NCBI RefSeq assembly: GCF_000350225.1
Contig: NW_005179382.1
Span: 186,001 to 250,000 of the forward strand
DNA length: 64,000 nt
From: Chondrus crispus
Lineage: Eukaryota > Rhodophyta > Florideophyceae > Gigartinales > Gigartinaceae
Direction of reading: 5' to 3'
In this document: piece after piece, positions 30,301 through 40,432 of the stretch
Position numbering within the stretch: position 1 is the stretch's first letter
How the letters are laid out: every line of letters starts with the position of its first letter
The notes under the pieces: generated by a model
What the model saw: only the letters and a program-made list of their open reading frames with translations
What the model was told of the DNA's origin: nothing
The model's database searches: none
Made by a program: the position numbers and the translations under genes

Positions 30301-30492
30301 ATGTTGAACAGCCTTCCTCGAAGCTTAAGCGCCATATCAAACACTCAGAGATTCAATTTTGAGGAAGTCGAAGAATTGAGAGATACTGGGGAAGGTGAGC
30401 ATGGTCTCTTGGTACAAGTCAAGTGGCTCCGCTTACCTGACGATTGTGATTTTGCTTGGGGGTCTATCGCAGAGCTGTACGAGGTCCATTAA
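30301..30492 (+). pseudogene. Chromodomain-like fragment, 63 aa
   Basis: FNFEEVEELRDTGEGEHGLL then VQVKWLRLPDDCDFAWGSIA-ELYE has the layout of a chromodomain: beta strand, basic VKW, then W before a helix. It stands alone with no integrase beside it. It may be the tail of a lost chromodomain retroelement or a host fragment. The resemblance is moderate. Confidence 0.4.
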
Positions 30493-30796
30493 AGAATTTC
30501 TTGGATTCTTCCACTAAAAAATAGTAGATCAGGCAAAACTATGTTGGGTCTTTCCTGAACTGCCAAATTTTCCAGTCGGCGTAAGGGGCTGTAGACCCGA
30601 TTCGAGTGGCTCCCTTAGCTAATACAATTGCCACACTGACAGCTGATGAGTAATGGCTTGAGAGTAATGCTAATGCCAATGCATAGTCCCTCAAGAAATC
30701 AAAATGCTTAGCGAGGAGAAGACTACCTCGGTGTAAATCATCTTTTCTTGTTTAATGAACAGCTCTACATAGGATTTTAATTCGGTATGTATCTCT

Positions 30797-31000
30797 ATAA
30801 AAGCCAAGGTCTCCAAGAAGGAGAAGGGCATCGAGGGAACAGCATCGTTCTTGGGGTTGTCTTTTGGTCAGATCTTGAGTGTCTACATCTCTCTATACGT
30901 CATCGACATTATCCTGGCGCAAGATGGCATTACGTTCCGCAGCACCCTTCCGGAATATGAAACAAGAGGTGGGAGTGACCATGCCTCGCACGCGGACTAA
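30797..31000 (+). CDS. Possible exon or gene tail with one membrane segment
   Basis: A plus-strand frame without its own ATG reads KKEKGIEGTASFLGLSFGQI, then LSVYISLYVIDIILAQDG, ending ETRGGSDHASHAD at the TAA 30998-31000. It has a hydrophobic segment and a sensible charged tail, unlike nearby random frames. No start or splice site is clear. The product is unknown. Confidence 0.3.
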   Translation: MKAKVSKKEKGIEGTASFLGLSFGQILSVYISLYVIDIILAQDGITFRSTLPEYETRGGSDHASHAD

Positions 31001-32595
31001 GGCTGAAGCAGTTCAACTACGAAGAGAATTGTTTCTGTACAATCTCGCCGTGTAATTATATAACCGATGAGTATTTTTCGACGAATCGTTCGCAGTGCTA
31101 CTGGTTTTGTCTTTTATTGAAGAGAGTTGGCGAAGGCGATATTGCTGTAGAAACGCAAAAGATTGCAAAAGGGTCATGGATCGGCGATAATGACCAATTG
31201 GAGCAATAGGCCAAAACATCGCCTTTATTGACATTCTTCCATCATGAACTGTGTCATCTATGACCCGTTTATCTTTGAAATTAAATCGGAACACAGGTCC
31301 TCTGACACTTGATAGTGTATTTGTCACTTCAGTACCGTTATTCAGCATTAACTATTCCCGTAGGTGGACACATTGGTCGTCTACAAGCATGTCGCGACTT
31401 ACAAGACATGTACAGTATTTGTCAGGAGCTGTATCTCACCCATCATGGACATATCATGGGAGGAGGAAACGGGAAGTAATGTCCAGCAGTCCAGAGGCAT
31501 GGACATAGTCCCGTCGAGGTTCTTTTACAATCTTTAGTTTGAAAATATTGCGATATAAAAGAGAGTCTTTGGGATGCTCAACTAAACATATGACCACCAC
31601 CAAAAACTGCGACTTCCCCTCAACTTTCCATAAACAGCCAACAACTTCTTCACCAAGAAGTCACCAGATTGATGGACAAGTGACTGGGAGCCAGAGGGAA
31701 GCAGGGCCATGCCGTTGAAACAGAAAAAGCAAGAGTTTAGCAAGCAAACTGTCTTTGAATACGTCAGAGGCGGGTATTGATTCCGATGTTTTGGACTGGG
31801 CGTCACAAAGCTCCTTGGATAGCTTGCAATAGTTTTTGGAATTCGATGAAGATGAGGAATGTTGCGATGGAGATGACTGCGAGTAAAAATATGTGAGATC
31901 TACCGCCTGTAACACACATAAGCTCTTTTACATCTCTAAAGGCAACTTTGAATACTTTTATTGAGGATAGGGCTTTACAAAAGACGCGTTATAGCAATTA
32001 CAACTGCGAAAATGACCTTAACGATGGCAAATGATAAAATATTTATAGTACGGAAACACATAAGTGTAGGAGAATTGTGCATGTTTTGAGACCTTTCAAT
32101 GATGCCATTTATGTCTTATAGCGACAGAAAACCGGCATACAGACATGGAAGATAACATCGCATGCACTCAAAAGGAAAAAGATACACTTAAGTTCTTTAG
32201 AATCTCGACGGGTGTACCGTAGCAGTGGATTGGTCATTTTGATTCTTTGAGGCGCCCATAGAATCACACGAACCTCTCTATTTCACCAGTGGCTACAACT
32301 TCTTCTGTATTGCCATCGGTTGATTGGATAAAAATGGTTCTTTTATTTCCTATTTTCTTGTCCCCCCAAATTTTGATGTATGATAACCCATTAAATTTAG
32401 CATTTGCCATCTTTTGGGGTTTTCGTCGCATCTGCGCCATGACTGAGGACCTCCAAAACTCGCTGCATATGAGTTTTTCTTGAGTTTTGACAGCCTCTGT
32501 AGCGCTTCGGCCTCAAACCCCACACCACCACCATTCCTCTAACCATCTGCGCCCTTCACACAACGTCACACATCCCCTGCAAAGCCCTTTCAAAC
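31001..32595. other. AT-rich spacer, nothing recognised
   Basis: Only short frames occur on both strands (longest about 110 codons) and none has recognisable motifs. Confidence 0.5.
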
Positions 32596-33078
32596 TCAAG
32601 TATGGGCTCCTCGTTTGTCTCTAACGCACGCGAAGAACTGCCTGGCACACCTGTATCTATCCTTGACACTGGATCTATCGAAGTCATCTCTCGCATTGCT
32701 ACAAACGACCAAGTTTAGTAGGGCGTCCTGTTTTGCGTTTGGGCAACCCAGTCGCCCGACTGTTAGCAAAGTGGGGACAGTATTGGGACACAATCGCTCC
32801 CATTCCGATGGATAGAATCCTGTTATGGACTTAGAGATACTGCTATGAGCATCGAGAAGACTTTGTAGACGCTCGATTTTAGGAGACAATAGGTTCAGGG
32901 AGAATTCCTGCTTATCCACATCTCCTGTTGTGTCGTCAAATAGGTTGATGTGCATGCTCGAGGCTTGTGAAGCTTGCTGGTGTTGCTTTGAGATGGAAAT
33001 CAGGTTCTGTAGAACGGGCCGTGTGCTCAAGGCGATGTCCGTTTCTGCGTCGGAAGATGATGAGTCGTCAACGGCCAT
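32596..33078 (-). CDS. Hypothetical protein, 160 aa, probably truncated
   Basis: The Met at 33078 gives MAVDDSSSSDAETDIALSTR, a Ser/Asp-rich start, then a helical middle (FSLNLLSPKIERLQSLLDAH) and CPNTVPTLLTVGRLGCPNAK. The frame is open further upstream but crosses the end of the inverted-repeat element at 33149. It could be a decayed transposon accessory protein or host gene. No family recognised. Confidence 0.35.
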   Translation of the reverse strand: MAVDDSSSSDAETDIALSTRPVLQNLISISKQHQQASQASSMHINLFDDTTGDVDKQEFSLNLLSPKIERLQSLLDAHSSISKSITGFYPSEWERLCPNTVPTLLTVGRLGCPNAKQDALLNLVVCSNARDDFDRSSVKDRYRCARQFFACVRDKRGAHT

Positions 33079-33243
33079 ACTGTACTGGCTGGTTTGGGCT
33101 GTACGAAATTCACACGAGGATGGGTTGAAGCGCCTTCCAGGCTGATTAGGGTGACCCCACCGCCAACAAAATTTCTGTCCTAAAATTCCAACCACTAAAG
33201 TTTGGACCGATGGACTAAAGTTCGGACCGATGGAAGAGATTTT

Positions 33244-33910
33244 GAACCCCACCGCGCCAGCATTTGTCCTAAAGTTTAGAATTTGGGAAGGATTCTTTTC
33301 CAAACCAAAATTATTTGGTCGAGATTTTTGTCCAAAGCGCCGTTTGGGCGAGCTTCGTTCTATAGTAACGGTACAGAAAACATCTGAATTTCATGTGCTT
33401 ACAGCTCTACCAAAGCTCTTCCAAATGGCTTTGGGGCTGTTTTGACTGAAGTCCCATCAATAGTGTGGGACGCAAAAAGGAGTGTTGTGCAGCCTTCGCT
33501 CGTGGACATTTCCCATCTTCTCCCTCCTTCTCGTCTTCTGAGAAGTGCAGGCAATGGCTGAGGTGGTTACTAGGACTGATGACTCGGCAGTAAGAGTGAG
33601 GAAAAAGGGTAAGGGACTGGGGTGGTCAGACGAGGAGAATCTTGCCCTGTGCGTTGCTGAGAGCGCAGTTCCAGAGTCCATAACAGGAATTGAAAGCGTG
33701 GTGTACTTGCCGAGTTGATAATTCCCAAACAGGAGCCTACATATTATGGAGAGCGGGCAAGTGACGAGCAAAAGTTGCCGCCAATTGTGGAACAGACGCG
33801 TGCAGTAGCTTGCGTCTTTGCGCCAAATGTATTTCTACGACATACATGTAGCCTAATTGGGGTGACCCTGAATATGATAGATGTATCGTGTTACAGGCGC
33901 GGTGGGGTTC
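33244..33910. mobile_element. Inner inverted-repeat element nested in the Harbinger-like element
   Basis: GAACCCCACCGCGCC (33244-33258) and GGCGCGGTGGGGTTC (33896-33910) are perfect inverted repeats and share CCCCACCGC with the outer ends. The flanking AGAGAT (33235-33240) is mirrored by ATCTCT (33911-33916), so the inverted repeat extends with a 3-base interruption. It may be a related element that landed in the first, or a duplication of the ends. Confidence 0.6.
33554..33718 (+). pseudogene. Myb/SANT-like fragment, 54 aa
   Basis: MAEVVTRTDDSAVRVRKKGK then GLGWSDEENLALCVAESAV resembles the first helices of a Myb/SANT domain (W...EE...L). Harbinger elements commonly encode such a DNA-binding protein beside the transposase, which fits its place inside Harbinger-like ends. 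It is short and ends at a TGA. Confidence 0.4.
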
Positions 33911-34029
33911 ATCTCTGAATCACCACCTCCCCCGAAGCGCGGCTTGATTAAAAGATAGTAGATCCAATTACCGGAGGACAACTGTCTGCTTTTTGCGATT
34001 TTGGGCAAGACGCGGTGGGGTCACCCTTA

Positions 34030-35484
34030 TGACATGGAGATGGCTTGCTGCACACGGCTTATGAAAACTCGTGGTAGAATTTACAGTTTTATAATTTACT
34101 TTGCGACCCACCAGTTTTGGTTTCTGCAACCAAGAACACGCGTTTACTTTGCGGACAACGTTAGTATATTCCTGCTTTCTGTTCTTCCGCGTGTATCGTC
34201 GTTACAATTTTCTCCATTACATTTTTATTTATCCACGTGAAAAAAACAAGATAGAAGGAGAGGCATTTGCACTTAGTCCCTCAGAAGAGGTGAATGGCGC
34301 GAGATATGGGTACACTTCACTATTGATGAGTGACTCTCTCTGAGCAGTGCGTTCCCCACAATACGGAGCAATGCGTCCTGTTGCTTTACATACTCAGTGA
34401 GTGAGACGCTTTCGGCAATGAATGCCACAAAACGCATTGAGCTGGTGGCGATGCGTACCTTGTGATCGACAATAAACGTTTTGTACACGTTTGTACGCAG
34501 TGCGTATTCGTACTTCGCACCGTGCGCTGTGCTGTAGCGTACAGCACCAGCTGTGCTGTAGCGTACCGTTACTTAGGGTACTGTTACAGGTATAACCTGC
34601 AAGCGCAATCCGCAGGATGTTGAGCAGTGATCTCCGGACAAATCAGACAGACTTGCTGCTCAGGAGATACACGAATGGATAAATCAACAAAAACAGATGA
34701 ACCCAATTTAGTCACACAGCACGTAGTCAAAGCCTAACGCGCAATAACAGTTGCAGATCTGCAACAAACACAATAGAAAACAGCCGTCCTGCGAGCCAAC
34801 AGCTGCAGCCTCAACGACAGACCACGGTGGGAATCAGCAAACAACCGCAACAGCTGTCACAGCCAAACTAGCGACGACTCAGACGCCAGCGTGCTTCCCC
34901 CCCTCCTCCTTCGCTCGCACCCCGCTTCCCTCCATCCTTCTCAAATACCCCATCCTATGTCCCTTCGACCACCAGCCAGGAACTGACAGACCCCTCTCAC
35001 CTGCCACGTTCACCGCGTCCTCCCTTGTCCAACGGACGTCTAGACCTCTTTGCCAAGTCCCTTCCACGATCCCTTTTGACTCGAACGGTTGCGTCCAGCC
35101 ATGAAGCAAGATCCACAATTGAAACATGTCTTGGAATGAACAGCACTGCAATCGACCGGTGTGTCCGCACACTGCGCAATTTGCAGTGTCAGCACCTACA
35201 CGTTTTCGTACTGCCAATCCCGATTACTCACTATGGTTGATCCAGATTCCTCATCCGCTGCCCACAACGTGCAACAGTACCCTGCCCCGAGGGGGCAATT
35301 TGGTAGTTATTTTGACGGAGCCTAACAAGTGTTTTATGGCACTATTCTGGGCTACAAAAAAACGTCTGCTACAGCCAGTGGGATGTCCATGTGCCATAGA
35401 CGACGAAAGGACGCGGGCGAAAACAACCTGTTCGAAGCCATTTGACATTTTCACACACGTGCAGAAAGGGCTCAAATGAGAAAA
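34030..35484. other. Spacer, no gene recognised
   Basis: A tandem of GCTGTGCTGTAGCGTACAG-type repeats lies near 34530-34565. GGGGGCAATTTGGTAG at 35288 resembles the end of the pogo-like element that starts about 200 bp further. The C/T-rich stretch 34890-35120 has no convincing frame. Confidence 0.45.
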
Positions 35485-37306
35485 GGGGCAATTTGGTAAT
35501 TTTAGTTATGAACCGGAAAGCGACAACAGAGATTGCACAACCTCATCTTCACCGCCTTTATCCTTCCTGAAGGCATGCTTCGAGAGTGTACGGCTCATTG
35601 CCGCACCGTATCTCGCCCCAAACGTGGGCGACAAATGCTCGTCGCCTGCGGAAGAGAGCGGGATCTGGTTTACTGATCCGGACGTTGACATTGCACGTCC
35701 ATTTTCACTCGACAATCGCAGCTGTACGCGCTTGCGTTCCCGTTCTGCCTTCTTCTCACCTTTGAGTCGCCTTTCAGTAGCTAGTTTTACGTCTCTCTCT
35801 TTTCGGCTTTCAATTATTTCGTCCAAAGTCAGATAGAGAGCAGGTGTCCCTATTTGCAAATCAACACTCTTCGGACGACTTGCGGTCGAACTCCTACTTT
35901 TCGAGGAACGTGTGCTTGTCATAAGGATTTTGTTCACACTCCTGCTCTTGCTCGACAATATTTCAACATCACGGAGTCCTGATGTGGGGTCATTTGCTGC
36001 CTCCAAAGTGTTTTGAGCTTGCGAAAAGTCTGATTGTCGGGGTTGCGAGTTCTATTTGCGACATTTACTAAAGCTGCCTGGCAACTTTTCGGGTTATATG
36101 ACACCGCATTTGGTCCTTGTCTCTTAAACCTGTCGGGAAATGAGAAGTTCATTGGCCATAACCCCGTCTTTTCGAAGCTCAACTTAATCTATCAACAGTG
36201 ATATCACTGTAAGCCAATGTCGCCACCATCAGATTTGAAGGGAATGGCATGTTATTTCGGTCTGTTGGAGTGGCAAGATCCATCCAATCATTACATTCTT
36301 ACCCTCTACAATGAAAAAGGGTGGTATTTTGTGACCAGACGCAGAAACAGCCACCACAATTGTAATATGCTTGTTGTTTTTCCTAGTTTGACAAGCCACA
36401 TACCCGCCCCGATTGGTAAGTGAGGTCCCAAATACTTTAGTTCTCACTCCATATTGGCAGTATACAGCTGTCTCGTCTAGGTTACAAAGCCGCGTCAGGT
36501 CCCTGAATATGCCTGGATGGGAATTTTGAACTTTTTTCAATGCTTCAGAGAACGTTGACAGATGTGTGAAATTCTCAGCCGCCAACGTTGCCACATCTTT
36601 GTTCTCACTTTTTCGGTAAGTGATGTCTCTATTCACTGCCCGCCAGTGCTGGATGGTGTCTTGAGATGGGCTGCCAGATTCTGTGCCAAATCCTGGATGC
36701 CCATCAGACGCTATCTCAGTCATAATATTCCGCACATCACTATTTGAAAGTGCGAAACCCTTTTCAGCTGCATACAAAATCCGTTTCTTAATCAAACTAG
36801 ACTCTTGTTCACTAATAACTGGGCAGCGTCCTCTGCGATGGGCTTCGGGAGATAGGTGGGCGTCGATTTTTGATTCATCATGCTCTTGCAGAGCGTGATA
36901 AATGCGATCTACTGTTGCCCGGGGTAGTCGTGTCGCTCTCACGACGACGGACCTTTTCATACCTGTACGAAAGAGTGCGGTGGCTTTCTCTCGCTCCGTT
37001 TTTGTCAATGCGTCGCGTGCTTGTCTTGTTTTTTCAATCGCATTCTGTATTCGCATGGAGATTCCCATGACTCACGCAATTATGGAGTTGAAGTCATGAT
37101 GTCGGTGCTACAGGAGAGAGGTTCATGAAGGTTGGGACGCCTTGGCGTAGCAGGAGTTTGAATTTTGCCGGACTTCTGCAACGCAGGGCAACGACGGAGG
37201 ACGTACTAAGTTGTACGAGTAGTGTTGGCATGTGGACGGAGCGTTTTGGAGAATATGGAAGGGGAAGACTAAAAATTACCAAATTGCCCGATTACCAAAT
37301 TGCCCC
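35485..37306 (-). mobile_element. Pogo-like DNA transposon, about 1.8 kb, internally deleted
   Basis: The left end GGGGCAATTTGGTAA (35485-35499) and right end TTACCAAATTGCCCC (37292-37306) are inverted copies. The right end has an additional inner copy (ATTACCAAATTGCCC, 37275-37289), and another stands outside the left end near 35289. Inside is a minus-strand transposase gene. TA duplications are not seen at these ends, so the limits may be off by some bases. Confidence 0.65.
35506..37068 (-). pseudogene. Pogo-like (DDE_1) transposase, broken
   Basis: The Met at 37068 opens an N-terminal helix-turn-helix (ALTKTEREKATALF, LPRATVDRIYHAL) and the start of a DDE domain: CNLDETAVYCQYGVRTKVFG with the first Asp at 198, then KHITIVVAVSASGHKIPPFF. 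The frame ends at 36229 shortly after; the next piece (from 36182) is FEKTGLWPMNFSFPDRFKRQ, the family's C-terminal turn, so the stretch with the second and third catalytic acids has been deleted. A frame change near 36005 leads to a charged tail (RKERDVKLATERRLKGEKKA) ending at 35506. Inactive. Confidence 0.8.
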
Positions 37307-37568
37307 TTTCAGGAAGGGTACAGCACCAGGGGAGGGGAGGGCGGTGTCGAGCAGTAAAGCTCATTGAATACTGACAAGAGTTAGGCTGCCCTCGGTACAA
37401 AGCGCCCTATTTCAGAGGCAAGGCAGCTTTTTATTTCTGAAATGTTTCAGAAGAATGTGAGAAGATAGACGGAGCAATGCCTCCCTCGATACAACGCCCC
37501 TTATTTGCTTTTAGAGAGGATGCGCCTTACTCCGGATATCTGCCTCTACTGCAGAGTGGAAGGGTACG

Positions 37569-38611
37569 TGTAGCTCAATGTGCCTGTCAGGCCGGAACCA
37601 GGGTCCAACGGTCCAGCGACAACACAACCAACAAACAACAACCAACAAGAGTTGCCGACGGCACAGCCCTACGGAGCGTCCGATTCTCCCTTTCCCTTTA
37701 AGTGGGTTTGCGGCCCACAGTAGCTCAAGTCCCTAATAGGGGGGGCAAAAGGAAGAGGCCCGCCCCAGGACGAATGGTGGTAGAGTCTTGTACAGGCAGC
37801 TGCTCGGCGAGTTCGGGGCGGTAATTAGGAAGCCGGGCCCGATGGGTCGTAAATCCAATGCTCGCGGAGCGCCTGTTACACCTTATACCCTTGATAAGAT
37901 CTTTGACGGGGGCGTCGCAACGCAGCCCGACGGGAATTAGCAAACACGTAGCAGCGCTACACCTCCGTACTGCCCGATGGCAAAGTACAGACAACGGAAC
38001 AGTCGCAACCTGTATCCGATGGAACCAACACTGTCCTGTATACACAACAGGACCTTCGAGGGAAACGTCGTTGCAACAGCCTCCGTCGGTGGTCAAAAAC
38101 AAGTAGCAGCGCTACACCCACGTGTCGCCCGATGGCAAAGACACCTACACCGGTCCGGTCGCAACCAAAGCCGATGGCACCAACACAAGATAAGGGAATA
38201 GAAATAGAGATAGAAATAGAAAGGGATAGGTGAAATAAGGAAAAGGAAAGGGAACCCGGGAGCGCAAAGGATAACGTAATCTGTGGTAAAAGGGAGCGTC
38301 TTGGGAAAGACGGACTTCGACCAAGGCGATATTCAACTCTGGCAACTCGGGTTACCTTTACTGACTTGGTCGTCAGAGGGCTAAGGTATATATCGCCCGC
38401 CGGAGCCAGTACAGTAGCTCGCGGCGCTAGATCCTAGATCTAATCTAGTGTCAGCAAAATTAATGCCAACTAATTAACTAAATAAAATAAAATAATTAAA
38501 AATTAAAACTGTGCAATTATTCACACGTGTGTCCCCCAACCCGGACTACTTTTCATATCCAAATATTTTCCTTTCTTTTCACCCCCCTTTTCAGGTGCGT
38601 ATTGCACTACA
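37569..38611 (-). repeat. LTR of the C/E gypsy family (probable 3' LTR of element C)
   Basis: The 1043-bp stretch is the reverse complement of 56561-57606 at moderate to high similarity along its length. On the minus strand it begins TGTAGTGCAATACGCACC and ends GGCACATTGAGCTACA. The flanks (GTACG and TATCC) do not form a duplication, so it is not a simple solo LTR. A purine-rich tract precedes it on the minus strand, as expected of a 3' LTR. Confidence 0.75.
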
Positions 38612-38714
38612 TATCCCCCTTCTGAGCGTCCTTGCACATCGGCTACACTCCTTGATCTCCAACTCCTTCTCTTCTCGACCCCTTCTTTCTCCATTCCTGA
38701 CCGACGGTCTCCGC

Positions 38715-40432
38715 ATGAGCAATGACAAGACGAATCCCACGTGTCCTCCACCTCCTGAGCTCGCGGGCGAAAATACTGCCCGTCGACGCACCGGTGTCGG
38801 CTTCGCGAACAAGTCTCGCGCTTCCGTCGACCTCCCTCCTATACCCCGACGTCCCATTCGGACGCCTCCGACCCGGCCTTTCATCCAGGTTATCATCCCT
38901 CTTGGGTAGCCCGCCACTACCCCTCGCTCGAAGAGCTACAGGAAAAAATCATGCACGAACATCCTTCCTTATTTGCCTCGGCCCAGTGGTTCTCCTCCGT
39001 GGGTATTCGCGACGTTTCCAAAATCGAACACCAATTCGCCGACGACGCGGGCATGCTTCCCGGTAATCTCCCTGTGCTTGCTATCCGCTCCTTTGACTGG
39101 CGAACCCGTATAGCAATTCCGACTTCCATCCTACGTTATCCTCCCCCACGGGGCCGTCTCACTCTCTCCCTGCGATTTATGGAGGCCGTATTCGCTCGGC
39201 TTGCCATCCCCATTTCCGACACCCTCATACCCTCGTCATACGGTTGCGACACTTGGCGTTGTCGTACAGAGGGCGAACGCCTCTACTTAGACAATCTCAT
39301 TGATATCACCTTTGGTGACCCTGCCGCCGAGGCGGATCGCCTGTGGCGAAACCGACATACTGTCACATCCGATGCCATTTTCTGGACCGAACCCATTATC
39401 CCTTCGAATTTCCGTCATTTAAAACGCGGGGGTATTTTCTTCTTTCAGAACACAGTGCGCTTTGAACGGCGTACTCGGTCTGATACGGAGTACTTCATCG
39501 GCTACCAAATGGTAGAGGCGCGCGAGATTTCCCGTCAGCATTATGCAAGTCGTTACCAGCGCATCCCCTCATGGTGGAGCCAGTACGAGGTGAGTCAAGG
39601 CTTTTGGGCCGAAATGGGACCCATACTCACGTACTATGGCAGCTACCTGCGGGATCCGCAACACGGCTTATGGGTGGTCTTCCTCACAGAGTGGTGCGTC
39701 AAAGTAGCTGCGACCTCTTGTGGGAGACCTACGATTGCTGGCGCCTGTGGCACCTCCCCGCGAAGCTGATAGCACAAATGCGTCTATTGGACTTCTCTGT
39801 CCCTCTGGGTGGCTCTGATTTCAATCGCGAAATACGCTCCCTCCTTGATACGATCGAGGCGTGGATTGGGACTGTGTCGCTCCGCAAAACTCCTCTCGAT
39901 CTTTCAATCGCCAACGTCCCTCTTTCTCCCCTGGTCGAAACCACCCGGCCGCGGGCGACTTCGTGTGGTTCAACCCCTGGACATCGACCCTCTTCTCAGC
40001 GTGGGAAGCTCAAACGAGCCGCCGATTCGGAAACCAAACACCGGTTCCCGACATTACCCCCATCGTCACATCTGACCCACGGGAGCTTCAGGTATGCTCC
40101 CGTCCTTCCTCTCCAATTCCTCCTCGATCGGCTGTCCCTGCTTCCCCGCGCGCAGCCCTAGTCTCTCCATCCTCGTCAAAGGCGCCTTCAGCTGTCGAAA
40201 TTCCCTCGGCAGGCCACACCGAGACATTATCGGTGAGGGAAGTCTCCTCCCCCCGTCTTCTACAATTTCCAAAAATACCCATGACGTCACGAGCGTATAC
40301 TGTGCCTTGCTCCGCGCTCACGGTGTTGAGGGAGAGGCTCTGCAAGGAGCCTCGATTGACGACTTGCGAGTTTTGGCTCGCCTCGTGTCTTCACTTCCAA
40401 AGGGCAAATCCTTTGGCAACCCTTCCGTCTGA
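38715..40432 (+). pseudogene. Degenerate gene antisense to element C, product unknown
   Basis: Protein-like plus-strand sequence runs through several frames: MSNDKTNPTCPPPPELAGEN at the start, then WVARHYPSLEELQEKIMHEH, FASAQWFSSVGIRDVSKIEH and TLSLRFMEAVFARLAIPISD, a 270-residue open part at 38951-39769, WRLWHLPAKLIAQMRLLDFS, a Ser/Pro-rich linker, and DDLRVLARLVSSLPKG near the end. It has a handful of breaks. No family recognised. Its place, between the gypsy coding region and the 3' LTR and on the opposite strand, matches the position of the H3-mimic gene in the young element at 3454-10507, although the proteins share no visible likeness. Confidence 0.45.

Larger units (their letters stand above)
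33149..34026. mobile_element. Harbinger-like non-autonomous element with TTA duplication
   Basis: The ends GGGTGACCCCACCGC (33149-33163) and GCGGTGGGGTCACCC (34012-34026) are perfect inverted repeats, flanked by TTA at 33146-33148 and 34027-34029. A 3-bp TTA/TWA duplication is typical of PIF/Harbinger elements. The element is 878 bp. A second inverted pair lies within (33244-33910). It contains a Myb-like fragment but no transposase. Confidence 0.75.

Noticed and set aside
37569-38611. Simple solo LTR insertion
   Set aside because: The flanking 5 bp differ (GTACG and TATCC) and a purine tract adjoins it on the minus strand, so a 3' LTR of element C is the better reading.
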